A stretch of 27,745 nt of DNA, from assembly GCA_045542485.1 (NCBI GenBank), contig JAZQLC010000063.1:1-27745 (forward strand), written 5' to 3'. Below, piece after piece: positions 6,911-13,963 of the stretch. The notes below the pieces were generated by a model. The model did no database searches, was not told the origin of the DNA, and saw nothing but the letters and a program-made list of their open reading frames with translations. The DNA is from SIG575 sp045542485. GTDB lineage: Bacteria; Bacillota; Clostridia; Oscillospirales; Acutalibacteraceae. The translations under genes were made by a program, and so were the position numbers. How positions within the stretch are numbered: position 1 is the first letter of the stretch; every line of letters starts with the position of its first letter.

Positions 6911-6941
6911 GAACAAAGATAGCAATAAGGCGGTGTACATA

Positions 6942-7235
6942 ATGGAAACAAAAGATAAATTGAAAGCTGTGACAAAAGAGCTGACGGGCGAACTCGTTTC
7001 TGCTCTCGCATCTGCCGGAAAAGAACTGGGACTTGGTGAAGATTCTCTTGGAATTGCCAAACAGACAGTCCTCGGCAGTGCAGAACTTATCCGTCAGAGC
7101 GGTGTTCATCCGATAGAACTTGCCGACAGAGTCTGTTCACCGGGCGGCACTACCATTGAAGGTCTTCTCAGCCTGAAAAAAGATAATTTTGAGGGAATAA
7201 TCACCTGCAAAGCAGAAGAAATAATGAACAGATAA
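6942..7235 (+). CDS. Stand-alone pyrroline-5-carboxylate reductase dimerisation domain
   Basis: A 97-residue protein that resembles only the C-terminal helical dimerisation domain of ProC (about 100 residues of roughly 270). The match runs from ELVSALASAGKELGLGEDS through AKQTVLGSAELIRQSG to the SPGGTTIEGL motif. The Rossmann NADPH-binding half is absent, and the promoter and ribosome binding site directly upstream leave no room for it, so it cannot be a reductase alone. The ATG at 6942 is chosen: AAGGCGG lies 8 bases upstream, and the earlier ATG at 6909 overlaps the -10 box. It is followed after 12 bases by the secreted propeller gene. Its role is unknown. Confidence 0.85.
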   Translation: METKDKLKAVTKELTGELVSALASAGKELGLGEDSLGIAKQTVLGSAELIRQSGVHPIELADRVCSPGGTTIEGLLSLKKDNFEGIITCKAEEIMNR

Positions 7236-7247
7236 GGAGAATTGCAA

Positions 7248-8642
7248 ATGATTAAGATTATCAGATTTTTCGCTGCGATTTTACTTGCATTAGGTATTCT
7301 TCAGGTGCCTGTTCAGGTGTATACTCCCATGGAAGACAGAGTATATACCGATGAGGAGCTGACGGTTACTCCTGATGAAAACAAGTTCATAAAAATGGAA
7401 GCTGTTGATGGTGGAATTGATATCTATGCTCCTTCAAAGGGTGAGAGCTTCGGTTACAGATACGGTCCTACAATTCTTGTAAATGCAGACGGAAGCATCG
7501 ACGCATACTTTGCAGCACCCGGTGCAAATGGCGAATGGGACTGGATAATCTATCGCCATTCTTCCGACGGCGGCAAAACCTGGACAGATGAAAAGGCAGT
7601 GCTCAAGCCTACTCCCGAATCTCCGGACTTCTATTCCTGCTGTGACCCCGGTGTGGTTAAATTCGGAGAATATTATTACCTCGGTTACACATCAACAACA
7701 AACAAAGACGGCGTTGACAACAACGTTTTTGTTGCAAGAAGCAAGAATCCCGACGGTCCCTTTGAAAAGTGGAACGGCTCAGGATGGGGCGGAAAACCTG
7801 AGGCAATCGTTGACTATACAGGCGATGTCTCAGCCTTTGGTGCAGGTGAGCCGTCATTTGTCGTGAAAGGTGATAAGCTTTTCATTTACTACACATGGAA
7901 AGATGCGGGAATCAATCAGACACGCGTTGCAGTTGCCGATGCAACCGATGAAAACTGGCCCGGAACAATGGAATATAAAGGCGTTGCAATTGATTACAAA
8001 AACTATATGTCTGCAGACTCAGCTGATGTAAAATATGTTGAGGATTTCGGAAAATTTGTGGCAATCAACACAATTGAAAGATTCACAACAAACAGTTTTG
8101 TCGGATGCTTTGTTTCAGATGACGGAATTACCTTTAAAGAGTCCTGCGTCGTTAAAGAAAACATCAGCCACTGTTGTCACAATGCAGGAATTTCTTCTCG
8201 CCCCAATGGTCACATCAGACTTGATGACGGCGTTTTCCTCGCTTATGCTTACGGCGATATCTGGGCATATTGGTCAACAAGAATGAACGAAGTGAAACTT
8301 ACTCTCTCAGACGCGCCCGATTACTCTGAACTTGAAACAGATAACCTGAAAACTGAAATTGTTCCCGAAACAAAAAGCTGGTATGTGAACTATGTGGGAA
8401 TCACTACGGGAGCGCAGGTTTATGAGGTTTCGCTTTCAGATAAAAAGACAAAGGTTGAAGTAGTCAGAACCGATAACGATTTTACCTGCACAAAACTTAA
8501 GTGTGGTGTTACATTCACCTCCTACGATGAAAACATAGTTTCTTTTGACGGCTTGAAAATAATTCCCAAGGCAGCAGGGGAAACTTATGTTACAGTGAAC
8601 TGGAACGGATACACCGACTTGTTCCTTGTAAGAGTAAAATAA
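7248..8642 (+). CDS. Secreted beta-propeller protein (GH43/sialidase-like) with C-terminal Ig-like domain
   Basis: A 464-residue exported protein. An N-terminal hydrophobic segment (residues 4-20) is a signal peptide or anchor. Residues about 60-360 read like a five-bladed beta-propeller of the GH43/GH32/sialidase type: an Asp-box SSDGGKTW at 105-112, CDPGVVKFGEYYYLGYTST near 130, and AGEPSFVVKGDKLFIYYTW. The last 85 residues resemble a BIG2/Ig-like domain (VVRTDNDF...FTSYDENIVSFDGLKI). A glycan-active or glycan-binding role at the cell surface is inferred; catalytic residues cannot be assigned with confidence. The ATG at 7248 has AAGGAGA 7 bases upstream. It is cotranscribed with the P5CR-domain gene. 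Confidence 0.8.
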   Translation: MIKIIRFFAAILLALGILQVPVQVYTPMEDRVYTDEELTVTPDENKFIKMEAVDGGIDIYAPSKGESFGYRYGPTILVNADGSIDAYFAAPGANGEWDWIIYRHSSDGGKTWTDEKAVLKPTPESPDFYSCCDPGVVKFGEYYYLGYTSTTNKDGVDNNVFVARSKNPDGPFEKWNGSGWGGKPEAIVDYTGDVSAFGAGEPSFVVKGDKLFIYYTWKDAGINQTRVAVADATDENWPGTMEYKGVAIDYKNYMSADSADVKYVEDFGKFVAINTIERFTTNSFVGCFVSDDGITFKESCVVKENISHCCHNAGISSRPNGHIRLDDGVFLAYAYGDIWAYWSTRMNEVKLTLSDAPDYSELETDNLKTEIVPETKSWYVNYVGITTGAQVYEVSLSDKKTKVEVVRTDNDFTCTKLKCGVTFTSYDENIVSFDGLKIIPKAAGETYVTVNWNGYTDLFLVRVK

Positions 8643-8658
8643 ACTATCACGATATATA

Positions 8659-8699
8659 AAAATGGCTGATACCTCAGGTATCAGCCATTTTGTTGCTTA
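8659..8699. terminator. Bidirectional terminator between the propeller gene and argF
   Basis: AAAATGGCTGATACC (8659-8673) pairs perfectly over 15 bp with GGTATCAGCCATTTT (8677-8691) around the loop TCA. The A and T runs at the stem base serve both strands. It separates two convergent transcripts. Confidence 0.9.
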
Positions 8700-8710
8700 T
8701 TTTTATTTAA

Positions 8711-9613
8711 TTATTCAAAGCATTTTACGAGTACAGCTTTCTGTGCGTGAAGTCTGTTTTCAGCCTCGTCAAAGATTTCGTTTGCGTGTGCTTCAAGAAC
8801 ATCAGCAGTGATTTCTTCGCCTCTGTGAGCAGGTAAGCAGTGCATAACCATAGCGTCTTTGTTTGCCACAGCCATAACATCAGCATTAATCTGATAGCCT
8901 TTGAAGATTTTCTTTCTCTCTTCAGCTTCGCCTTCCTGACCCATTGAAGCCCAAACGTCAGTGTAGAGTACATCAGCACCTTTAGCAGCCTCGAGAACAT
9001 CTTCTGTGCATACGAAATCGCCGTTTTCTGATGCCCACTTCATAATCTCTGCATCGGGCTGATAATCTTTGGGACAAGCAATAGCAACGCTCATACCCAT
9101 CTTGATACCGCCAACAATGAGAGAGTTTGCCATATTGTTGCCGTCACCGACGTAGCAAAGCTTGTGACCTTTGATGATACCCTTGTGCTCTCTGATTGTC
9201 ATAAGGTCTGCAAGTACCTGACAAGGGTGACAGAAGTCTGTAAGACCGTTGATAATGGGGATTGAGCCGTATTCAGCAAGTTTTTCAACCTCTGACTGCT
9301 CAAAAGTTCTTATCATAATACCGTCAAGGTAACGGGAGAGAACTCTCGCTGTGTCTTCAACGGGTTCGCCTCTGCCAATCTGCAGGTCGTTTGAACTGAG
9401 GAAAAGAGCAGAGCCGCCAAGGTCATACATACCAACTTCAAAAGAAACTCTTGTTCTTGTTGAAGATTTCTGGAAGATAAGACCAAGTGTCTTGCCTTTA
9501 AGGTGATGGTGAACGATGCCGTTTTTCTTTTCGTATTTGAGCTGGTCAGCAAGGTTAAGTACCTCTGTGATTTCTTCTGTTGACCAGTCCATAAGTTTGA
9601 GAAGATGTTTCAT
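8711..9613 (-). CDS. argF: Ornithine carbamoyltransferase
   Basis: Cytoplasmic enzyme joining ornithine and carbamoyl phosphate to give citrulline. The 300 residues carry the carbamoyl-phosphate loop SSTRTRVSFE (near 50), HPCQVLADL (near 130) and the ornithine/catalytic loop MHCLPAHRGEEI (near 258), all diagnostic of the family. It is the last gene of the arginine operon. Its ribosome binding site (GGAG) lies inside the end of argD, and only three bases separate the argD stop from its ATG, so the two are probably translationally coupled. An anabolic role is inferred from the operon, since arginine deiminase (arcA) is absent. Confidence 0.97.
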   Translation of the reverse strand: MKHLLKLMDWSTEEITEVLNLADQLKYEKKNGIVHHHLKGKTLGLIFQKSSTRTRVSFEVGMYDLGGSALFLSSNDLQIGRGEPVEDTARVLSRYLDGIMIRTFEQSEVEKLAEYGSIPIINGLTDFCHPCQVLADLMTIREHKGIIKGHKLCYVGDGNNMANSLIVGGIKMGMSVAIACPKDYQPDAEIMKWASENGDFVCTEDVLEAAKGADVLYTDVWASMGQEGEAEERKKIFKGYQINADVMAVANKDAMVMHCLPAHRGEEITADVLEAHANEIFDEAENRLHAQKAVLVKCFE

Positions 9614-9616
9614 TTT

Positions 9617-10786
9617 TTATTCTCCTTTACAACAGTCTTTTATTATTTTAATTGCTTCTTTAAGTGTTTCAAAATCAATGTTGAGAGCGGGAAGAAGTCT
9701 TACCTTTGTTTTTGCACTGATTACGATAACGCCTTTTTCACGGCAAGCGGCAATAATTTCTTTTGCCTCTTTTTCAGTTTCAATGCCAAGCATAAGACCG
9801 AGACCCGTAACGCTCTTAACGCCCTCAGCGTTTGCGAGTGTGTCGATAATGTATTGCGATTTTTCTTTGACTTCATTGAGAAGTTTTTCGTCTATTCTTG
9901 AAATGATACTCTTTGCAGCAGCACAGCAGACGGGATTTCCGCCGAATGTTGAGCCGTGAGAAGAGGGGGAAAGTGTGTTTTCTGTTTTCTCACCCATAAG
10001 AGTAGCGCCGAGAGGAAGTCCACCTGCAAGACCTTTAGCAGTTGAAACAATGTCAGGTGTGAAGCCGTAGTTCATAAAGGCATAAAGCTCACCTGTTCTG
10101 CCGTTACCGGTCTGTACTTCATCACAGATGAGGAGCAGGTCATACTTTTCAGCGATTTCTCTCATTCCGTCAACAAATTCCTGAGTGAGAGCGCAGACAC
10201 CGCCTTCGCCCTGAACAAGTTCAAACATAATCGCACAGCAGTTGTTGTTTTTTGCGAGATTTTCAACACTCTCGATTTTGTTGGGCTCTGCATAGACAAA
10301 GCCTTCCGTGAAGGGTCCGAATGTTGTGTGGAAAACATCCTGACCTGTTGCAGCAAGAGTTGAAATTGTTCTGCCGTGGAAGCTGTTTTTTAGGGTGATT
10401 ATTGTACTGTGACTGTAATCGCCGTATTTGTCGAAAGCATATTTTCTTGCAGTTTTTATAGCACATTCGTTAGCTTCTGCGCCTGAGTTTGAGAAGAAAA
10501 CCTTTTTCATACCTGTTCTCTCGCAAAGCATCTCTGCAAGGTCAGCGCAGGGGTTTGTGTAGAAAAGGTTTGATGTGTGCTGAAGAATGCCGATTTGTTC
10601 AGTTATTGCATTCTGCCATTCTTTATCGCAGAAACCGAAAGTGTTAACTGCGATGCCTGTTGACAAGTCGATGTATTTCTTGCCGTTTTCATCATAAGCA
10701 ACAGAACCTTCACCTCTGACAAGTTCAAGAGGGAAACGGGCATATGTACCGGCAATATATTTTGCGTCTTTTTCTTTAAGATTCAT
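9617..10786 (-). CDS. argD: Acetylornithine aminotransferase
   Basis: PLP-dependent class III aminotransferase that converts N-acetylglutamate semialdehyde and glutamate to N-acetylornithine. The 389 residues contain FFSNSGAEANECAIK, FHGRTI, CDEVQTGNGRTG and STAKGLAGGLPLGA (PLP-lysine), and end with the conserved VRLLPALNI region. The length fits ArgD rather than ornithine aminotransferases. argB lies 15 bases upstream. The ribosome binding site is weak: AGGAC, overlapping the argB stop, about 13 bases from the ATG, which suggests coupled translation. Confidence 0.97.
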   Translation of the reverse strand: MNLKEKDAKYIAGTYARFPLELVRGEGSVAYDENGKKYIDLSTGIAVNTFGFCDKEWQNAITEQIGILQHTSNLFYTNPCADLAEMLCERTGMKKVFFSNSGAEANECAIKTARKYAFDKYGDYSHSTIITLKNSFHGRTISTLAATGQDVFHTTFGPFTEGFVYAEPNKIESVENLAKNNNCCAIMFELVQGEGGVCALTQEFVDGMREIAEKYDLLLICDEVQTGNGRTGELYAFMNYGFTPDIVSTAKGLAGGLPLGATLMGEKTENTLSPSSHGSTFGGNPVCCAAAKSIISRIDEKLLNEVKEKSQYIIDTLANAEGVKSVTGLGLMLGIETEKEAKEIIAACREKGVIVISAKTKVRLLPALNIDFETLKEAIKIIKDCCKGE

Positions 10787-10801
10787 TGTGTTTTCACTGT
10801 C

Positions 10802-11662
10802 CTATATAAGCATTGTACCGATACCTTCATCGGTAAGAATTTCGATAAGAATTGAGTGAGGCACTCTGCCGTCGATAACGAATACTTTTCCCACGCCTCG
10901 TCTGATTGCCTCAATGCAGCATTCGATTTTGGGAATCATACCGCCTGAAATGATGCCTTCACGCATAAGCTGAGGTGCTTCGCTGACATTGATGACGGGG
11001 ATGAGTGTTGAGGGGTCGTCCTTGTCTCTGAGAATACCGCAGATATCTGTCATTGAAATAAGGCTTTCAGCGCCGAGAGAACCTGCAATCGCAGCAGCGG
11101 CAGTATCAGCGTTGATGTTGTAAACGTTACCTTCCTTGTCGCAGCCTACTGTTGAAACAACGGGGATATAGCCTTTTTCAAGCACATCGAGAATGGGCTG
11201 AGTGTTTATATTTGTGATTTCACCAACATATCCAAGGTTTTCAAAATCAATGGGCTTTGCCTCAATAAGACCGCCGTCCATACCTGAAAGACCGATAGCC
11301 TTGCCACCGATATTTTGGAGAAGATTTACAAGGTTTTTATTGATTTTACCTGCGAGGACCATCTGAACAATCTTTGCGCTCTCTTCGTCTGTAACGCGAA
11401 GACCGTTGTAGAATTTTGATTCCTTACCGATTTTTCCAAGCATTTCAGTGATTTCAGGACCACCGCCGTGAACAAGAACAACCTTGATGCCGATAAGTGA
11501 AAGAAGCACCATATCGCCCATAACGGCTGCTTTGAGTTCTTCGTTAATCATAGCGTTACCGCCGTATTTGATAACGATAATTTTATTTGTATATTTCTGA
11601 ATGTAGGGGAGAGCCTGGATAAGAATATCGGCTCTCTGCGCATTTGTGATTTCGTTGTTCAT
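10802..11662 (-). CDS. argB: Acetylglutamate kinase
   Basis: Phosphorylates N-acetylglutamate with ATP, the second step of the acetylated arginine pathway. The 286-residue amino-acid-kinase fold shows IVIKYGGNAM (phosphate-binding Lys and Gly), VHGGGPEI near residue 65, NINADTAAAAIAG (substrate and ATP contacts) and SGGMIPKIECC near the C-terminus. In cyclic pathways, as argJ implies here, this enzyme is often the arginine-inhibited step, but that is not shown by sequence alone. AGAGGT lies 8 bases before the ATG, and argJ ends 12 bases upstream. Confidence 0.97.
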   Translation of the reverse strand: MNNEITNAQRADILIQALPYIQKYTNKIIVIKYGGNAMINEELKAAVMGDMVLLSLIGIKVVLVHGGGPEITEMLGKIGKESKFYNGLRVTDEESAKIVQMVLAGKINKNLVNLLQNIGGKAIGLSGMDGGLIEAKPIDFENLGYVGEITNINTQPILDVLEKGYIPVVSTVGCDKEGNVYNINADTAAAAIAGSLGAESLISMTDICGILRDKDDPSTLIPVINVSEAPQLMREGIISGGMIPKIECCIEAIRRGVGKVFVIDGRVPHSILIEILTDEGIGTMLI

Positions 11663-11674
11663 TTCTTTTACCTC

Positions 11675-12886
11675 TTAAGTTCTGTAATCGCCGTTGATTT
11701 TAACGTAGTCATATGTCAGGTCGCAACCCCAGGCAGTAGCAGTGCTGTCGCCGTCGTTAAGGCTTACGAGAATTTCGATTTCTTTTTCAAGAAGAACTTC
11801 TTTTGCGATTTCTTCTGAGAAATCAATACCTGCACCCATTCTGCACACATCAACCTGACCTTTGCAGGAACGGAAAGAAACATCGATTTTGTTTACATCC
11901 ACGTCTGCACCGCTGTAACCGATAGCACAGAGGACACGGCCCCAGTTAGCGTCTGCGCCGAACATAGCAGCCTTGAGAAGTGAAGAGCAGATAACACTTT
12001 TTGCAACAATCTTTGCGATTTCCTTTGAGGGTGCTGATGAAACAACGCATTCAAGGAGTTTTGTAGCACCTTCGCCGTCACCTGCAATCATTCTTGAAAG
12101 AGAAACCATAACCTGGGCGAGAGCCTTTCTGAATGTAAGGAAATCTTCGTTTTCTTCAGTGATTTCTTCGTTTCCTGCCATACCGTTTGCAAGTACGGAA
12201 ACCATATCATTTGTTGAGGTATCACCGTCAACGCTAACCATATTGAAAGAATCCTTTACTTCTTCGCTGAGTGCTTTTTGGAGCATCTCAGGAGAAATTG
12301 CAGCGTCTGTTGTGATGAAAACGAGCATTGTTGCCATATTGGGGTGAATCATACCTGAGCCTTTAGCCATACCGCCAAGACGGCAGGTTTTACCGCCAAC
12401 TGTGAATTCTACTGCAGACTGCTTTGAAACTGTATCAGTTGTCATAATAGCCTCTGCTGCATTATTTCCGTCTGCTGCTAACTCTTCGCAGAGAGAGGGG
12501 ATACCGTTTTTAATGGGAGTGATGTCAAGAGTCTGACCGATAACGCCTGTTGAAGCAACGATAACATCCTTTGCATCAATCCTCAGTGCGTCACCGAGAA
12601 GTGAACACATTTCTTCTGCGATTTCGATTCCGTTTGCGTTGCAGGTGTTTGCATTACCGCTGTTGCAAATCATAGCCTGACCGAAGCCGTCGGAAATGTT
12701 GTTTTTAGTAACTGTGATGGGAGCACCTTTCACAAGGTTTGTTGTGTAAACTGCCGCTGCGGAAGCGCGTTTTTCGCTGACAACAAGAGCCAGGTCCCTT
12801 TTGGTTTTGTTTTTTCTGATTCCGCAGTGTACGCCACTTGCTTTGAATCCTGTTGCGGCACAAACGCCACCTGTAATATACTGCAT
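11675..12886 (-). CDS. argJ: Bifunctional ornithine acetyltransferase / N-acetylglutamate synthase
   Basis: Transfers acetyl from N-acetylornithine to glutamate, recycling the acetyl group; bifunctional forms also use acetyl-CoA. The protein self-cleaves before the threonine of NMATMLVFITTD (Thr186 from the ATG chosen here), giving two chains. The preceding GGMAKGSGMIHP is diagnostic. The ATG at 12886 has AAAGGA about 9 bases upstream and gives the normal N-terminus MQYITGGVCAATGF; an in-frame TTG at 12904 overlaps the argC stop and is less likely. No argA or argE is in the window, which fits the cyclic pathway. Confidence 0.96.
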   Translation of the reverse strand: MQYITGGVCAATGFKASGVHCGIRKNKTKRDLALVVSEKRASAAAVYTTNLVKGAPITVTKNNISDGFGQAMICNSGNANTCNANGIEIAEEMCSLLGDALRIDAKDVIVASTGVIGQTLDITPIKNGIPSLCEELAADGNNAAEAIMTTDTVSKQSAVEFTVGGKTCRLGGMAKGSGMIHPNMATMLVFITTDAAISPEMLQKALSEEVKDSFNMVSVDGDTSTNDMVSVLANGMAGNEEITEENEDFLTFRKALAQVMVSLSRMIAGDGEGATKLLECVVSSAPSKEIAKIVAKSVICSSLLKAAMFGADANWGRVLCAIGYSGADVDVNKIDVSFRSCKGQVDVCRMGAGIDFSEEIAKEVLLEKEIEILVSLNDGDSTATAWGCDLTYDYVKINGDYRT

Positions 12887-12900
12887 TTTTTTCAATCCTT

Positions 12901-13839
12901 TCAATCGTCTATATCAAGACCAAGTGTAGGCTCGTTGCCAAGCATAATATTCATACATTCAATGGCTGCACCTGAAGCACCTTTGCCAAGGTTGTCATAA
13001 CGGGCGATGAGAAGAATTCTCTCGTCGTTGCCGCAGACTGTGATTTCCATTCTGTCCTTGAAGGAGAGAGCGTTTGCGCTCATCAGACCTTCTTCGTCCA
13101 TTGATTCCTTGTATCTGACTATATCACCTGAGTAAAGTGATGCGTAAACATTTTTGATGTCTTCCACAGTCTTGCCTTCACACAAGTCACTTGCGAAGAG
13201 CGGCACTGTCATTTCCATACCGCTGTAAAAGTCTGAAACAATAGGGCAGAAAATGGGATTTGCTTCCATTCCCGTAATTGCTTTCATTTCCTTGAGATGC
13301 TTGTGCATCTGTGTCAGTCCATACTGTCTGGGAGCATCGAAGAGGGGAGAGCGGTTTTCATCCTCGTATTCTGCAATCATTTTTTTACCGCCGCCGCTGT
13401 AACCTGTAAGGCTGTGACAAGCGATTTTGATGTCTGCGGGAATAATTCCGTTTTTGATAAGAGGATAGACAAGAGCAATAAAACCACCTGCGTGGCAGCC
13501 GGGTACTGCAACTCTCTTTGAATTTTTAAGACTTTCAAGTTTTTCCTCATCAAGCTCGGGGAAGCCGTATGTCCAGCCCTCGTTTGTTCTGTGAGCAGTG
13601 GAAGTGTCAATGATTTTAACATTCTCATTTTCAATCATTCCCACAGCTTCAATTGCAGCGGGGTCAGGCAGACACAGAAAAACGATGTCGGCAGAGTTGA
13701 TAGCCTCTTTTCGTTTGTCGTAATCCTTTCTGTCCTCATCGCTGAGAGTGATAAGCTGAAGGTCTTTTCTGCCCTCAAGTCTTTCGTAAATTCTCAGTCC
13801 TGTAGTACCTGCTTTGCCGTCTATAAAAACTTTTGCCAA
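12901..13839 (-). CDS. argC: N-acetyl-gamma-glutamyl-phosphate reductase, short form
   Basis: NADPH-dependent reduction of N-acetylglutamyl phosphate to the semialdehyde. At about 312 residues this is the short, less common ArgC type: the N-terminus reads VFIDGKAGTTGLRI instead of the GASGYxG of the long form. The catalytic Cys lies in VAVPGCHAGGFIAL (Cys115 from the chosen start), followed by HSLTGYSGGGKK. I choose TTG at 13839, since AAAGGG lies 8 bases before it; the GTG at 13848 would overlap that ribosome binding site. It is the first gene of the operon, behind a strong promoter with operator-like repeats. Confidence 0.93.
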   Translation of the reverse strand: MAKVFIDGKAGTTGLRIYERLEGRKDLQLITLSDEDRKDYDKRKEAINSADIVFLCLPDPAAIEAVGMIENENVKIIDTSTAHRTNEGWTYGFPELDEEKLESLKNSKRVAVPGCHAGGFIALVYPLIKNGIIPADIKIACHSLTGYSGGGKKMIAEYEDENRSPLFDAPRQYGLTQMHKHLKEMKAITGMEANPIFCPIVSDFYSGMEMTVPLFASDLCEGKTVEDIKNVYASLYSGDIVRYKESMDEEGLMSANALSFKDRMEITVCGNDERILLIARYDNLGKGASGAAIECMNIMLGNEPTLGLDIDD

Positions 13840-13862
13840 TTTTGTCACCCTTTTTGTATATA

Positions 13863-13909
13863 ATGTATAAAAATGCGTATTTTATTCATAATTGCAGTAT
13901 AAATATGCA
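13863..13909 (-). promoter_or_regulatory. Putative ArgR/AhrC operator cluster
   Basis: Between the argC promoter and start codon are two A/T-rich imperfect palindromes. TGCAGTATAAATATGCA lies at 13893-13909, just downstream of the predicted transcription start. TGCGTATTTTATTCATA at 13874-13890 merges with ATGTATAAAAATGCGTA at 13863-13879. They resemble the TGAATAAAAATTCA-like ARG boxes bound by ArgR/AhrC. Repression of the operon by arginine would follow; argR itself is not in the window. Confidence 0.6.
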
Positions 13910-13921
13910 GATAATATGTAT

Positions 13922-13950
13922 AATATACAACTTTTTTATGTATTTGTCAA
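13922..13950 (-). promoter_or_regulatory. Promoter of the argCJBDF operon
   Basis: On the minus strand TTGACA (complement of 13945-13950), a 17-base spacer and TATATT (complement of 13922-13927). The -35 is perfect and the -10 is 5 of 6. It starts 13 bases after the stop codon of the upstream serine hydrolase gene, so a new transcript begins here. Confidence 0.85.
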
Positions 13951-13963
13951 GCAAAAATGCATA

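Noticed and set aside
6909..6941. Upstream ATG as start of the P5CR-domain protein
   Set aside because: It overlaps the -10 box TACAAT (6905-6910) and would lie before the predicted transcription start; the ATG at 6942 has AAGGCGG at the right distance.
12887..12904. TTG at 12904 as the argJ start
   Set aside because: It overlaps the argC stop and the ribosome binding site; the ATG at 12886 gives the family's normal N-terminus.
13840..13848. GTG at 13848 as the argC start
   Set aside because: The GTG is part of the AAAGGGTG ribosome binding site; the TTG at 13839 is 8 bases from it. It remains possible and would add three residues.
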